A stretch of 64,000 nt of DNA from Hyphomicrobium sp. (GCA_013141015.1 JABFRT010000029.1:1-64000); one strand, 5' to 3'; positions 28,004-38,100 are shown, counted from the stretch's first letter. Program-made: numbers and translations. The notes: generated from the letters alone by a model not told the origin.

Positions 28004-28600
28004 ATGGCTAAAGAAATCTGTGGAAAAATTGGGACGGCGATGCAACGGCTATCACCTGCGGCGAGCGAAGATAGCGAAACCGAATACCGGGCCATCGAGG
28101 CAGCGCTGCTTGAATCTGCGCGCGGCCGCTGGTTTCTGGCCGAACACGGCCGCCGCGCCCGCCGCCTTGACAGTGCGCTTCTTGAAGACGCCATTGGCCG
28201 CCTGCAGTCGTCGCTTCGCCAGCCGCCCGCCCTACTTGGCCAGCTGCGGTCTGAAATCGAAGACCTGAAAATTCACCTGAGTGAAACGCGGGCCACCATG
28301 CTGGCCAAGGCGTCGGCGGTCGGCAGCAGCGAAGGCCAGCAGCCACAGCAGATCCTGAAGGCCGCGGAAGACATCCACGATATCGCCTGGTCCTTGCAGG
28401 CCAATCCATTCGATCCGAAAGGCTGCGAAGAGATCGCCCGCAACGCTGGCCGTCTCTATGTTCTGAGCCAGTCACAGGCCATTGAATCCGAGCGTACTCT
28501 CAAGACGGCGCAGGCGATTGATAGCGCGGCAGCAAGGCTTGATGCTCTGCTTGAGACTGTGATTCACGAATTGCAGATTGACTCCGCCGCTGCTGGCTAA
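28004..28600 (+). CDS. Hypothetical protein with RGRWFLAEHGRRAR motif
   Basis: 198 aa from ATG 28004, or 186 aa from the Met at 28040, which has GGGACGG upstream. An N-terminal helix pair contains ESARGRWFLAEHGRRARRLD, a motif I have seen in several Hyphomicrobiales hypothetical proteins of unknown role. The rest is amphipathic helix with the sequence AAEDIHDIAWSL near the middle. That helical motif resembles CheZ/phosphatase-like helical bundles, but the resemblance is not strong enough for assignment. A terminator follows, so the gene is a single unit. Confidence 0.62.
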   Translation: MAKEICGKIGTAMQRLSPAASEDSETEYRAIEAALLESARGRWFLAEHGRRARRLDSALLEDAIGRLQSSLRQPPALLGQLRSEIEDLKIHLSETRATMLAKASAVGSSEGQQPQQILKAAEDIHDIAWSLQANPFDPKGCEEIARNAGRLYVLSQSQAIESERTLKTAQAIDSAAARLDALLETVIHELQIDSAAAG

Positions 28601-28650
28601 CGCCTATTCAGCGCATCCACTCGTACACAGCCCAAAACCGGATTTTATCC

Positions 28651-28680
28651 CCCGCAGGCCCCTGGTCTGCGGGATTTTTG
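28651..28680 (+). terminator. Intrinsic terminator of the 28004 gene
   Basis: 7-bp stem CCCGCAG/CTGCGGG with a 9-base loop, followed by ATTTTTGTTG. Confidence 0.85.
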
Positions 28681-28741
28681 TTGCCCCTACTTCGGCACGT
28701 CGTCGTTTTTATTGCCGGACAGAAAGTCGTGCTGCCCCAAC

Positions 28742-28769
28742 AAAAAAGCCGGCCCCATGGGGCCGACTC
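28742..28769 (-). terminator. Intrinsic terminator of the FadL-like gene
   Basis: On the minus strand AGTCGGCCC/GGGCCGGCT forms a 9-bp stem with loop CATG, followed by TTTTTT. Confidence 0.88.
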
Positions 28770-28802
28770 TATTAGATTATCGCGCTTGGTTTGGCTAATG
28801 GC

Positions 28803-30068
28803 TTAGTGGCCGCTGAGCAGCCAATCCAGCTTCGAGCGCACGCCGATCGCGACCAAGTTGACGCTGCTATCCACGTCACCCAAGAATGCGCCGCCAGCCT
28901 GACTGGTCTTCGAATCCTCCACGAACACATGAGCGTAGGACAGATCGATCGTCATGTTCTCGCTGTACTTATACGATGCGCCGACAGAGAGCCAAATGCG
29001 ATCCGCGTCCGGCACGCGAAGGGTCCGGCCTTCGGCTGTCTGGATCGGCGATATTTCGTAGGCGACACCCCCACGCAAGGTCAACTGAGAATTATACTCG
29101 TGTTCAAGACCGGCCGAGAAGAACCAGCCATCTTCCCAATTCAGCGGCAACGTGCTCAACGCGCCACCAGCGGCGCAAACGCCGGGAGTAGCCGCGTCGC
29201 AGACCACTTGAAGCTGAGGCAAGCGGCTCCAATTGGTCCACTCAACCGTGCCAAGCACCGTCCAGTTCGGCGCAACAGCCTGACGCAAACTCAGCGTGAC
29301 GATGTCCGGCAGCTCGATGTCGGCATGAATTGGACGGTTCGGAACAACACCCGGAACGTGGAACGTACCTTCCAAGTTGTGTTCGATCATGGAGCGGTAT
29401 CCAAGGCCGATTGACGTGCCATCAGCCGGCGTCAGCAAAATGCCGGCCGTGAAGCCGAAGCCCCAATCGTCACCCTTCACTGCTGCAGTCGGACCTGCGG
29501 GACTGCCAAATGCCTGACGCAGCTGCGCATCGATATATTCAACCTGCAGACCTGCACCAACAATCACGCCCGGCGTAACGCGGTAAGCCACGGTCGGGTT
29601 GAAGTTGTAGGTCGTGATTTTAGATTCCCGCGCCAGCTGAGAGCCAGCCCAGGCGAATTTGCCGTCGGTCGTCAAACCAAACGGCGCATTGATGCCCATA
29701 CCAAGCACCATCTTGTCGTTGAGCTGGTAGCTCATATAGCTCGCGGGCAAGACTGCCGTGTCGCCAATATCGCCGCTCGACCGGAAGGCGGCTGGGCCAC
29801 CAGCTGCCGTGATCTCGGTATCCGGCAGGATCAGCGAGTAGTTTGAATCCGAGTTGATACCGTTCATCTGGCCGACAGCAGCCGGGTTCCAGAACATCGA
29901 GCTCAAAGCGCCACCTGCTGCGGCTCCAGCGAACGCCGAGCCGAGAAACAGTGCCGACTGCTCCTTTGGTGCGAACCCGCCGGCTGATGCCGTGCCAGCC
30001 GTGGCCACAAGCGCCGCGACTGCAACGCCTGCCCGAAGCACAGATTGAAAGCGTGATGCGATTTCCAT
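28803..30068 (-). CDS. OmpP1/FadL-family outer membrane protein
   Basis: 421 aa. A long signal peptide ends in TASAGGFAPKEQSA; the FadL hallmark N-terminal hatch segment follows, with GSAFAGAAAGGALSSMFWNPAAVGQMNG corresponding to the NPA motif. The remainder alternates in beta-strand pattern (for example DDWGFGFTAGILLTP and GLGYRSMIEHNLEGT) and ends in a charged tail with a terminal His instead of the usual Phe. FadL-type barrels import hydrophobic compounds such as fatty acids or aromatics; the substrate is unknown. It lies alone between two minus-strand terminators. Confidence 0.9.
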   Translation of the reverse strand: MEIASRFQSVLRAGVAVAALVATAGTASAGGFAPKEQSALFLGSAFAGAAAGGALSSMFWNPAAVGQMNGINSDSNYSLILPDTEITAAGGPAAFRSSGDIGDTAVLPASYMSYQLNDKMVLGMGINAPFGLTTDGKFAWAGSQLARESKITTYNFNPTVAYRVTPGVIVGAGLQVEYIDAQLRQAFGSPAGPTAAVKGDDWGFGFTAGILLTPADGTSIGLGYRSMIEHNLEGTFHVPGVVPNRPIHADIELPDIVTLSLRQAVAPNWTVLGTVEWTNWSRLPQLQVVCDAATPGVCAAGGALSTLPLNWEDGWFFSAGLEHEYNSQLTLRGGVAYEISPIQTAEGRTLRVPDADRIWLSVGASYKYSENMTIDLSYAHVFVEDSKTSQAGGAFLGDVDSSVNLVAIGVRSKLDWLLSGH

Positions 30069-30464
30069 GAGACCCCGTCCCCCGTGTGCCCGATTCCTGT
30101 TGAATCGGTTTCACATGCATTTTCCAATTTCGTATCTAGTCGGAAGTTTTGACCCGCCTCAACCAAAACACGTTCAGAAAACTGTCATGTGCACGGAAAG
30201 CGGGCGCGCTGTGCTATTGCGGCCACAAAAAAACCGGCCCGCCAAGGCGGACCGGTTTTATACCAGGCTCAGTTCCAAAAATCCCTCGAAACGAACCTAG
30301 TGCTCCCCCCGGAGACTGGTGGCGGCTAAGTCACCGCCGTCGAGGTGGAAACTGCCAAAGCCTGTCGATCTATGCAAGTCTGGCGAAGGACTTCTACCGG
30401 CAATGATGTAGTCGCGATGCTGGTGCGCAACACTGTTCATTGTGCAGGCGCGAAACACGGCGCC
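30069..30464. other. Intergenic region between thiD and the FadL-like gene
   Basis: 396 bases containing the thiD terminator (30226-30258) and the leader of the FadL-like gene. The 30070-30225 half should carry its promoter. No gene, riboswitch or repeat is recognised. Confidence 0.4.
30226..30258 (-). terminator. Intrinsic terminator of thiD
   Basis: On the minus strand AAACCGGTCCGCC/GGCGGGCCGGTTT forms a near-perfect stem with one mismatch and a minimal loop, followed by a seven-T run. Confidence 0.85.
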
Positions 30465-31313
30465 TCAAGTGGAATCTGCCCGTTTTTGCACATTAAAGAG
30501 GTGGTTCACGGGCCCCGCACCAGAACCGATTTTGTGCGCCGCGCCCGACACAAGTGCCGCCCACACGAAATCTTTGGCGTGTTGCACGGCATCATGCAGC
30601 GTCAGCCCGTTGGCCAATCCCGCTGTAATGGCGGCGGCCAGGGTGCAACCCGTGCCATGCGTGTTGCGCGTAGCAACACGCGGGCGGCTGAAACGGTGTT
30701 CGCTTGCCGCCGTCACCAGGTAATCGACGGCATCCCCCCCTGAACCGTGGCCGCCCTTCAGCAGAACCGCGCGGCACCCCAGCTGCAACAGCTGGCGGGC
30801 TTGGCCGATCATATCAGCGTCGGATTTGGCCACTTCGGTTTCGAGCAGAGCTGCGGCTTCCGGCAGATTGGGCGTGATCAGATCTGCCAAGGGGATCAGC
30901 GTGCCGCGCACAGCGGAAATCGCAGTGCCGTCGATCAGGCAGTCGCCGCTGGTGGCCACCATCACCGGGTCAACCACCAGATTGCGCAGCGCTTGAGATC
31001 CAAGACCTTTGCGCTTGAGCAGCTGCGCCACCATTGTCACCGTCTCAACGTCGGCCAGCATGCCGGTTTTAACGGCGGCAACCGCGAGATCTGAGGTAAC
31101 AGCATCGAACTGCGCGGCAATGAAACCGGCCGGCACCTTATGGACGCCCATCACGCCGCGCGTGTTCTGCGCGGTCAGCGCCGTGATCACGCTTGCGCCA
31201 TAGACGCCAAGCGCCGTGAAGGTTTTGAGATCCGCTTGAATACCAGCCCCGCCAGACGGGTCGGACCCGGCAATCGTCAGCGCAATGGGCGGTGTTGGCG
31301 TTGCTGCTGTCAT
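30465..31313 (-). CDS. thiD: Hydroxymethylpyrimidine/phosphomethylpyrimidine kinase
   Basis: 282 aa from ATG 31313; a GTG at 31331 is the alternative. ThiD phosphorylates HMP and HMP-P on the pyrimidine branch of thiamine synthesis. Ribokinase-fold motifs are present: TIAGSDPSGGAGIQADLKTF at the N-terminus, NLVVDPVMVATSG in the middle, KGGHGSGGDAVDYL, and the anion hole with catalytic Asp-type loop NTHGTGCTLAAAITAGLA near the C-terminus. It is not next to other thi genes and no TPP riboswitch is visible. It lies immediately after ccdA on the same strand. Confidence 0.93.
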   Translation of the reverse strand: MTAATPTPPIALTIAGSDPSGGAGIQADLKTFTALGVYGASVITALTAQNTRGVMGVHKVPAGFIAAQFDAVTSDLAVAAVKTGMLADVETVTMVAQLLKRKGLGSQALRNLVVDPVMVATSGDCLIDGTAISAVRGTLIPLADLITPNLPEAAALLETEVAKSDADMIGQARQLLQLGCRAVLLKGGHGSGGDAVDYLVTAASEHRFSRPRVATRNTHGTGCTLAAAITAGLANGLTLHDAVQHAKDFVWAALVSGAAHKIGSGAGPVNHLFNVQKRADST

Positions 31314-31344
31314 GACCTTATCAAAGCTCACACGATGGCTGCTT

Positions 31345-32142
31345 TTATCCGCCGCTCTTTTTCAGAATATCGCCGCGCAGGCTGTCAGGCGTCAGCCAGG
31401 ATTCGATGGCCGTCAGCCCGGGAAACGTCTCGATCATCCATTGGCCGAGCGCGTTCTGCGCGCCAAACAGGAACATCAGCCCGGTTATGACCAGCAGCAG
31501 GCCCATGACCTTTTCCATCAGGCCGAAGTGGCGTTTGAACTTCTGCATGAACCCAAGAAACGGCCGGATCGCCACTGCCGCCAAGATAAACGGAATGCCA
31601 AGGCCGAGCGAATAAACGAACAGCATGGCAATGCCAGACCACATGCTGCTCTCTTGCGCGGCGAGCGTCAGCACCGTCGCCAGGATCGGGCCGATGCACG
31701 GCGTCCACCCGAACGCGAACGCGAGCCCCATGACGTAGGCACCGGCTAAACTCGCGCCGGAGCTGCCGGTCTCAAAGCGCGCCTCTTTGTAAAGCAGCGG
31801 AATGCGCAGCAGCCCCAGGAAATGCAAACCAAACAGAACGATGATCGCGCCGGCCAGCGTGCCAAGCTCTGTGCGGTATGATTGAAGGATGCGGCCGAGC
31901 GTGCTGGCTGTCGCGCCGAGTCCAACGAATACGGTTGTAAAGCCGAGCACAAACACGACCGCGGCAATTACCACGCGCCGCCAGACGTCGCGATCAACGC
32001 CGTCTTCGCCGGTTAACTGATCGAACGTCGTGCCGCCGATATAGCCGAGGTAGGGCGGCACCAGCGGCAGCACGCACGGCGACAGAAAGCTGACGAGCCC
32101 CGCCAGAGCCACGCCGAAATAGATATGGAGATCAGCAAACAT
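31345..32142 (-). CDS. ccdA: Cytochrome c biogenesis protein CcdA
   Basis: 265 aa from ATG 32142, the start that gives the family's usual N-terminus. An integral membrane thiol-disulfide carrier that moves electrons from cytoplasmic thioredoxin to the periplasm for cytochrome c maturation. Two membrane-embedded cysteines are visible: FLSPCVLPLVPPYL in helix 1 and GWTPCIGPIL in helix 4. Six hydrophobic helices alternate with short loops. ResA/CcmG-like partners are not in the window. Confidence 0.9.
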   Translation of the reverse strand: MFADLHIYFGVALAGLVSFLSPCVLPLVPPYLGYIGGTTFDQLTGEDGVDRDVWRRVVIAAVVFVLGFTTVFVGLGATASTLGRILQSYRTELGTLAGAIIVLFGLHFLGLLRIPLLYKEARFETGSSGASLAGAYVMGLAFAFGWTPCIGPILATVLTLAAQESSMWSGIAMLFVYSLGLGIPFILAAVAIRPFLGFMQKFKRHFGLMEKVMGLLLVITGLMFLFGAQNALGQWMIETFPGLTAIESWLTPDSLRGDILKKSGG

Positions 32143-32206
32143 CAGACGCTCAAACTCCAGCGTTCCCATGGCGCGCCAAAATAGGCGCCCACTCTCATCG
32201 TGCGCT

Positions 32207-33409
32207 TCAGCCGCGCGTCAGTGCCGCGATGCCCGGCAGTTCCTGGCCTTCGAGCCATTCAAGGAACGCGCCACCGGCTGTCGAGACATAGGTAAAGTCA
32301 CCCGTCACGCTGGCCGCATTCAGCGCGGCGACCGTATCGCCACCGCCCGCCACAGAGACGAGCTTTCCGGCTTTGGTGAGGCGTGCCGCCTGCTTGGCAA
32401 GCGCAAACGTGCCCTCGCCGAACGGCGAAATTTCGAACGCCCCCATCGGGCCGTTCCACAGCAGCGTTTTGCAACCATCGAGAATGGCAGCGACATGCTT
32501 GACGCTTGCCGGGCCGGCATCGAGGATCATTGCGTCCGCTGGCACCTTATCAAGCGCCACGACCTCGTTGGCAGCACCGTCCTTGAATTCCCGCGCAATC
32601 ACCGCATCAACCGGCAGTACGATTTCGCAGCCCTTGGCCTTTGCAGCGGCCATGATCTCAAGCGCCGTCTTATGGAAGTCCGGCTCGGCCAGCGACTTGC
32701 CGACGTTGACACCTTGCGCCTGCAGGAACGTATTGGCCATGCCGCCGCCGATGATCAGCTTATCGACCTTGGCAACCAGATTGGTCAGAACCGGGATCTT
32801 GGTCGAGACCTTGGCGCCGCCGACAACGGCTGCGGTCGGTCGCTGCGGAATTTCGAGCGCCGTTCGAAGCGCGTTGATCTCTTCCATCAACAGCGGACCG
32901 GCATACGACGGCAGGTGATGGGTTACGCCTTCGGTCGAGGCATGGGCGCGGTGGGCGCACGAAAACGCGTCGCCGACGAAAATATCGCCAAGCTTGGCGA
33001 GTTCAGCCGCAAACGCCGGGTCGTTTTTTTCTTCACCCTTGTGGAAGCGCAAATTTTCGAGCACCGCGATGTCGCCGTTTTTCATGGCGCCAACCGTTGC
33101 GGCCGCAGCATCACCGATGCAATCGGCGGCAAACGCCACCTTCGTTCCAAGCAGGCTCGCGAACGTATCGGCCACGGGCTTCAATGAAAACTCGGCTTCC
33201 GGCCCATTTTTCGGGCGGCCGAAGTGCGAGATCACGATCACCTTGGCGCCGCGGCCGGCCAAATCCTTGAGGCCGGGCACCAGACGCTCAAGCCGCGTCG
33301 CATCCGACACGCGGCCATCGCGCACCGGCACATTGAGATCGGCGCGCACCAGCACGCGCTTGCCGGCCAGATCAAGTCCAGCAGTCGTTTTCAGCTTATC
33401 GAGGTTCAT
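32207..33409 (-). CDS. pgk: Phosphoglycerate kinase
   Basis: 400 aa, the normal length. ATG 33409 begins [17 protein letters not shown]; upstream in-frame codons are not conserved. Interconverts 1,3-bisphosphoglycerate and 3-phosphoglycerate with ATP. Motifs in order are [33 protein letters not shown] and [11 protein letters not shown] for nucleotide binding. The usual alphaproteobacterial order tkt-gap-pgk is broken here: gap is absent and a 144-aa hypothetical gene sits in its place. Confidence 0.96.
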   Translation of the reverse strand: MNLDKLKTTAGLDLAGKRVLVRADLNVPVRDGRVSDATRLERLVPGLKDLAGRGAKVIVISHFGRPKNGPEAEFSLKPVADTFASLLGTKVAFAADCIGDAAAATVGAMKNGDIAVLENLRFHKGEEKNDPAFAAELAKLGDIFVGDAFSCAHRAHASTEGVTHHLPSYAGPLLMEEINALRTALEIPQRPTAAVVGGAKVSTKIPVLTNLVAKVDKLIIGGGMANTFLQAQGVNVGKSLAEPDFHKTALEIMAAAKAKGCEIVLPVDAVIAREFKDGAANEVVALDKVPADAMILDAGPASVKHVAAILDGCKTLLWNGPMGAFEISPFGEGTFALAKQAARLTKAGKLVSVAGGGDTVAALNAASVTGDFTYVSTAGGAFLEWLEGQELPGIAALTRG

Positions 33410-33434
33410 GAAGCGTACTCTTGCGTTCGGACGT

Positions 33435-33869
33435 TTAGATTTTTTGCCATTGCGCGATGTAGCGCGTCTTGTCGGGATGCATTGCGAGTTCACCGGTGCA
33501 GCGGATGGTCCGGTCAGTATCGGAAAACAGGATCGCTTCGGTCAGCTGGTGCAATTCCTTATAGCGGTCAGCGTCTGGGCCCGTCGCCTCTGGCGTCAAT
33601 GGATGCGGACCCGCTTTGCCCGCTTGGTAGGCCGCAACCCAAGCGTTGTAGCGGTCATGCAGTTCGTTGAATTGGGCAAGCTCAGCGCCCGTCAAACGCT
33701 GCAGCATGAACTCCTTGTTCGGAGCCCAGCCCTGGGCTGCCTCATCATAAACTCTCTGAAAGCTGTAAAATCCGCCATCGAACAGCGTCACGCCGCTTAA
33801 TGGCAAATCCCAGATTTCACGGACCACAAGCACGTCATCGAATTTTGCCGGAGATTCAGGCGAGGCCAT
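33435..33869 (-). CDS. Hypothetical protein between tkt and pgk
   Basis: 144 aa from ATG 33869, which lies 14 bases after the tkt stop; the open frame extends into tkt but that part is out of register with any family. The product is acidic and soluble, with [31 protein letters not shown] at the N-terminus and a Tyr/His-rich tail. No motif was recognised. Its tight spacing with both neighbours implies cotranscription with tkt and pgk, so a link to carbon metabolism is possible but unproven. Confidence 0.72.
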   Translation of the reverse strand: MASPESPAKFDDVLVVREIWDLPLSGVTLFDGGFYSFQRVYDEAAQGWAPNKEFMLQRLTGAELAQFNELHDRYNAWVAAYQAGKAGPHPLTPEATGPDADRYKELHQLTEAILFSDTDRTIRCTGELAMHPDKTRYIAQWQKI

Positions 33870-33883
33870 TGGTATATGTCCGA

Positions 33884-35914
33884 TCAGGATTTCACCGACG
33901 CAATGCACGCCTTGGCCGCTGCCGCAACTTTCGACGCCGTAATGCCGAAGTGCTCGTACAGCTGCTTGGCTGGTGCTGACGCGCCAAACGACGACATGCC
34001 GATGAAGGTGTCTTTCTGGCGCAACCATTCATGCCAGCCTTGCGCGACCGCGGCTTCAATACCAACGCGCGGCGCATTGCCAAGCACGCCTAGACGGTAG
34101 CCTTCCGGTTGCTGGCGGAACAGTTCGAACGACGGCATCGATACTACTGCGGCATTGACACCGTCCTTGGCCAGCAACGCTGCGGCTTCCACCGCAATCG
34201 CCACTTCCGATCCTGTCGCGATCAACGTCACGTCGCGCTTGTACTCGCCGCTGACGACATAGGCGCCCTTGGCGGTCAGATTGTCGTCACTTGTGCGGGC
34301 TTTCAAAACGGTCGGCACCGCGTCGCGCGTCAACGCCAGAACCGATGGCGACTTTTCAGAGCTGAGCGCAATCTGCCACGCTTCTGCCGTCTCCAGCGCG
34401 TCGGCCGGGCGGAACACCTGCACGTTCGGCATGGCGCGGAGTGCCGCCACATGCTCAACCGGCTGATGCGTCGGGCCGTCTTCGCCAACGCCAATGGAAT
34501 CGTGCGTCATCACATAGATCACGCGCTTTTCCATCAGTGCCGAAAGGCGGATCGACGGGCGGCAATAATCGGTGAACACCAGAAACGTCGCGCCATACGG
34601 AATGAACGAGCCGTGCAGCGCGATGCCGTTCATAGCGGCGGCCATTGCGTGTTCGCGCACGCCGTAGTGCATATAGTTGCCAGAGAAGTTGCCCGGCGCG
34701 ACCGACGTGTGATGCTTGGTGCGCGTGCCGTTCGACGGCGTCAAATCGGCCGAGCCCCCCAGCAGTTCCGGCATTGCGGGGATGAGCTTTTCAAGCGTCA
34801 GCTGAGACCAGACGCGCGTGGCGCGCTTGGTGGTATCAGTAGCAAACGCGGTCTTGGCTTCTACAATAGCCGCGGCCGACGCCTTCGCCGCATCGCGGCC
34901 ATTGATCAGCGTCTTGGTCGCGGCGTCCGCTTTGGCGAATGATTTCTCCCACGCCGTTCGCGCACTGTGGCCACGGGCCCCCGCGGCGCGCCACGCTTTT
35001 AAAATGGCAGCCGGAACCTCGAACGGCGGATACGGCCAACAGAGCTTTTCGCGCGCCGCTGCAATTTCTTCGGCGCCGAGCGGTGAACCGTGCGTATCCT
35101 TGGTTCCCTGCTTGTTGGGCGCGCCGTATCCGATGATCGTCTTGCAGGCGATCAACCACGGCTTCGAGCTTTCGGCCTTGGCCTTTTTGATGGCCGCGGA
35201 AATCTCAGCCGGATTGTGGCCGTCAATCGCAATCGTGTTCCAGCCGGATGCCTGGAAGCGCTTCAACTGATCGTCTGACACCGACAAGCTGGTCGCGCCG
35301 TCAATCGAAATCGAATTGTCGTCCCAGAACACGATCAGCTTGCCGAGACCCAAGTGGCCAGCCATCGAAATCGCTTCGTGGCTGATGCCTTCCATCAGGC
35401 AGCCGTCGCCAGCGATCACATACGTGTGGTGATCGATCAAATTCTTGCCGGTACGCGCGGCCAGCAACTGTTCAGACAGCGCCATGCCAACCGCGTTGGC
35501 GATGCCCTGGCCGAGCGGACCTGTGGTTGTCTCGATGCCCGCCGCATGACCGTATTCCGGGTGGCCTGCGGTTTTGGAGCCGAGCTGACGGAAGCGCTTG
35601 ATCTCCTCAATCGTCATGCCCGGATAGCCGGTCAGATAGAGCAGCGAATAGAGCAGCATTGAGCCGTGACCGGCCGACAGCACGAAGCGGTCGCGGTTTG
35701 GCCAATCGGGCGCGCCCGCATCAAACGACAGCGCCTCGGTAAACAGCACAGTCGCGACGTCGGCCATACCCATCGGCATGCCGGGATGCCCTGAGTTCGC
35801 CGCCTGGACCGCGTCCATCGACAACGCCCGGATGGCATTCGCCATATCCTTGATAGCCACGCTTTCAGTGCCGGCGCCAGCGGTTGCGGCGGCCTTCGTC
35901 TGTGCTTTGGTCAT
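33884..35914 (-). CDS. tkt: Transketolase
   Basis: 676 aa from ATG 35914. Transfers two-carbon ketol units in the pentose phosphate and Calvin-type pathways using thiamine diphosphate. Present are the N-terminal SGHPGMPMGMADV and GHGSMLLYSLLYL, the ThDP/metal motif GDGCLMEGISHEA with the following NSISIDG, and the central pyrimidine domain with TYGVREHAMA-type sequence HYGVREHAMAAAMNG and DSIGVGEDGPTHQPVEH. Length and domain order are normal. First gene of the tkt-hypothetical-pgk run. Confidence 0.96.
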   Translation of the reverse strand: MTKAQTKAAATAGAGTESVAIKDMANAIRALSMDAVQAANSGHPGMPMGMADVATVLFTEALSFDAGAPDWPNRDRFVLSAGHGSMLLYSLLYLTGYPGMTIEEIKRFRQLGSKTAGHPEYGHAAGIETTTGPLGQGIANAVGMALSEQLLAARTGKNLIDHHTYVIAGDGCLMEGISHEAISMAGHLGLGKLIVFWDDNSISIDGATSLSVSDDQLKRFQASGWNTIAIDGHNPAEISAAIKKAKAESSKPWLIACKTIIGYGAPNKQGTKDTHGSPLGAEEIAAAREKLCWPYPPFEVPAAILKAWRAAGARGHSARTAWEKSFAKADAATKTLINGRDAAKASAAAIVEAKTAFATDTTKRATRVWSQLTLEKLIPAMPELLGGSADLTPSNGTRTKHHTSVAPGNFSGNYMHYGVREHAMAAAMNGIALHGSFIPYGATFLVFTDYCRPSIRLSALMEKRVIYVMTHDSIGVGEDGPTHQPVEHVAALRAMPNVQVFRPADALETAEAWQIALSSEKSPSVLALTRDAVPTVLKARTSDDNLTAKGAYVVSGEYKRDVTLIATGSEVAIAVEAAALLAKDGVNAAVVSMPSFELFRQQPEGYRLGVLGNAPRVGIEAAVAQGWHEWLRQKDTFIGMSSFGASAPAKQLYEHFGITASKVAAAAKACIASVKS

Positions 35915-36124
35915 AACGTTCGAAAAACCCGGGTTAAAAGAGCGTCGCGGCGCCCGCTGCAATTATCCCGACCATTTACCGGGGGTTTCGCCCCCCGTCT
36001 ACGGCTGGCGGCGCGGCGATCACCGGCAAAACGGCGCGGGCGGCGCGCAAATGGTGACGCACCCCCAGCTGGGCGCGGAATGTCCGGCGCGGAACAGCCA
36101 TTTCTCGGGTCGTTCGCGACCCGT

Positions 36125-37966
36125 CTAAACTGACGATTTGGTGTCGCGCCCCTTGCCATCGATGCGCGGCTCCGTTGAGACGGCCATCGCCTTGGCTTCC
36201 TCGGCCGCGTCTTCCTGGAACAGCTTTTCCAGCCGCAGGGAATCGCTGCGCGCCTTTTCCTGCAGCTTCTCAACATCGGAGGCGAGCTTGTAGTCCTCGA
36301 TCAAGCGGCGTTCGTCGTGCGTGCGGAAGGTTTGCACCGTGCGCAGCGCCACGCGGTCGGAATAGCCAAGCCCCGTCATCAGCTGGCGCGTCAATTCCAG
36401 CGACGACAAAAACGTCTCGCGCTGCAAGCCGGCGACGCCAAGGTCAAGCAGCCGGTGGGCGTGTGTGCGGTTTCGCGCGCGCGCGTAAATCGGTACGTGC
36501 GGATAACGCTCCTTGACATGCTCGGCGGTGCGCATCGACGCCTCGATGTCGTCAATCGCCAGCACGAATGCCCGCGCCTTGTCGATTTGTGCGGCTTCGA
36601 GAATTTCCGGACGGCTGGCATCCCCGAAGAACGCCTTGCTGCCGAATTTGCGGACGAACTCGATTTGCTCGGCGCTGATATCGAGGGCCGTAAAAGCTAT
36701 GCCTTTGGCGCGCAGCACGCGGGCGATAATCTGCCCGAAGCGGCCAAACCCGGCAATTACCACGTGCGCATCGCGATCAGGCAGCGCGTCGAAGGCTTTG
36801 AGGTTATCGGTCGATTTCGGAAACAGCCGGCGCTCAAGCAGCAGCAGCAGAGGCGTCATGGCCATCGATAGCGTAACGACGACGGCCAGCAGATCGGCGA
36901 TGCCCTTGCCGAAAATCTTGTTGGTTTGACCAACAGACAGAAGCACAAACGCAAACTCGCCGCCTTGCGCCAAGGCCAGTGCCAAGCGCCGCGCCGGACT
37001 TGCGTCCAGGCCCTGCCAGCGTCCGAGAAAATAAAGAATCACCGCCTTGATCAGCATCAGCGCCAAGGTCAGCGCCACGATCAGCCCAGGCTTCGAGACC
37101 AGCAGCCCCAGATTGAGCGACATGCCGATGGCCGTGAAGAACATGCCGAGCAACAAACCCTCAAACGGCGCGATGTCGGCTTCAAGCTGATGGCGGTAGC
37201 TGCTTTCAGCCAACAGCGCGCCGGCGATGAATGCGCCGAGTGAGGCTGGCAATCCGGCATACTGCATAATCAGCGTCACGCCGACGACGGTCAGCAGGGC
37301 TGCCGCCGTCATTGCCTCTTTCACCCGCGAAAGCGCGACCAGCCGCAACAGATAGTCGAGCAGGTAGTGGCCGGCCACGACCACGCCGGCAATCGTGCCG
37401 AGCCCCTTGGCGAACGCGGTTACATCAAGACTATCGATGGACGACGCCGCCGAGACCGCAAAAAACGGCGCCAGCGCAATCAGCGGAATGGCCGCCAGAT
37501 CCTGGAACAGCAGCACACTGAACCCAAGCCGCCCATGCCGGGTTGCCAGTTCTCCGTTCTCTTCCAGAACTTGCAGTGCGAATGCAGTCGACGACAAAGC
37601 CAGCGCCGCCCCCGCAAACAGCGACGACGTCCAGCGGAACCCCAACGCCACGCCAATCGCCGCAAAGGCCAATGCGGTCAGCACCACCTGCGCGGTGCCA
37701 AGCCCGAAAATCGCCTGCCGCATGGCGAACAAGCGCTTTGGCCGCAATTCAAGCCCGATCAGGAACAAAAGCAGCACGACGCCGAACTCGGCAACATGCA
37801 GAACTTCCTTAACCTCGGTTGCCGAGAACAGCGCGCCGAAGCCGAACGGTCCGATAAGCACGCCTGCCAGCAAATACCCGAGCACCGCCGCGATACCGGC
37901 AAAGCGCGCCAGCGGCGCCGCCAGAGCGAGAGCCGCCAGCAATACCGCGATTTCTTGAAGCGTCAC
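36125..37966 (-). CDS. Kef-type CPA2 cation/proton antiporter with TrkA-N domain
   Basis: 613 aa from GTG 37966 (VTLQEIAVLLAALALAAP), chosen because the upstream open frame has no membrane or family character and a G-rich ribosome site is near. Twelve or so membrane segments occupy residues 1-385, including the family's LGYLLAGVLIGPFGFG and ALALAQGGEFAFVLLS. A RCK/TrkA-N regulatory domain follows with the Rossmann signature VVIAGFGRFGQIIARVLRAKG. These antiporters export K+ in exchange for H+ and are often gated by glutathione adducts, so KefB or KefC is the closest name. No KefF/KefG subunit is adjacent. Confidence 0.88.
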   Translation of the reverse strand: MTLQEIAVLLAALALAAPLARFAGIAAVLGYLLAGVLIGPFGFGALFSATEVKEVLHVAEFGVVLLLFLIGLELRPKRLFAMRQAIFGLGTAQVVLTALAFAAIGVALGFRWTSSLFAGAALALSSTAFALQVLEENGELATRHGRLGFSVLLFQDLAAIPLIALAPFFAVSAASSIDSLDVTAFAKGLGTIAGVVVAGHYLLDYLLRLVALSRVKEAMTAAALLTVVGVTLIMQYAGLPASLGAFIAGALLAESSYRHQLEADIAPFEGLLLGMFFTAIGMSLNLGLLVSKPGLIVALTLALMLIKAVILYFLGRWQGLDASPARRLALALAQGGEFAFVLLSVGQTNKIFGKGIADLLAVVVTLSMAMTPLLLLLERRLFPKSTDNLKAFDALPDRDAHVVIAGFGRFGQIIARVLRAKGIAFTALDISAEQIEFVRKFGSKAFFGDASRPEILEAAQIDKARAFVLAIDDIEASMRTAEHVKERYPHVPIYARARNRTHAHRLLDLGVAGLQRETFLSSLELTRQLMTGLGYSDRVALRTVQTFRTHDERRLIEDYKLASDVEKLQEKARSDSLRLEKLFQEDAAEEAKAMAVSTEPRIDGKGRDTKSSV

Positions 37967-38100
37967 GTGTCCAACCCCCGTCTCGCTATGAGCGGCTGCG
38001 CGACAATCTATATGGCGCGGCAGCCATTTCTTAACAGATCCGCACCGATCCACCCGGCGCAAGCCCGCGTATGCCGTGACAGACGTTAAGAGGATCGGCT

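Noticed and set aside
30465-31313. TPP riboswitch for thiD
   Set aside because: thiD follows ccdA on the same strand with only 31 bases between, too short for the aptamer, and no THI-element core is seen.
37967-38100. Self-activated ECF promoter upstream of rpoE
   Set aside because: I looked for a TGATC-like -35 with a correctly spaced TAAG-type -10. A TTAAGAGG lies at the ribosome site and GATCC occurs about 40 bases before it, but spacing and order do not fit, so I do not call it.
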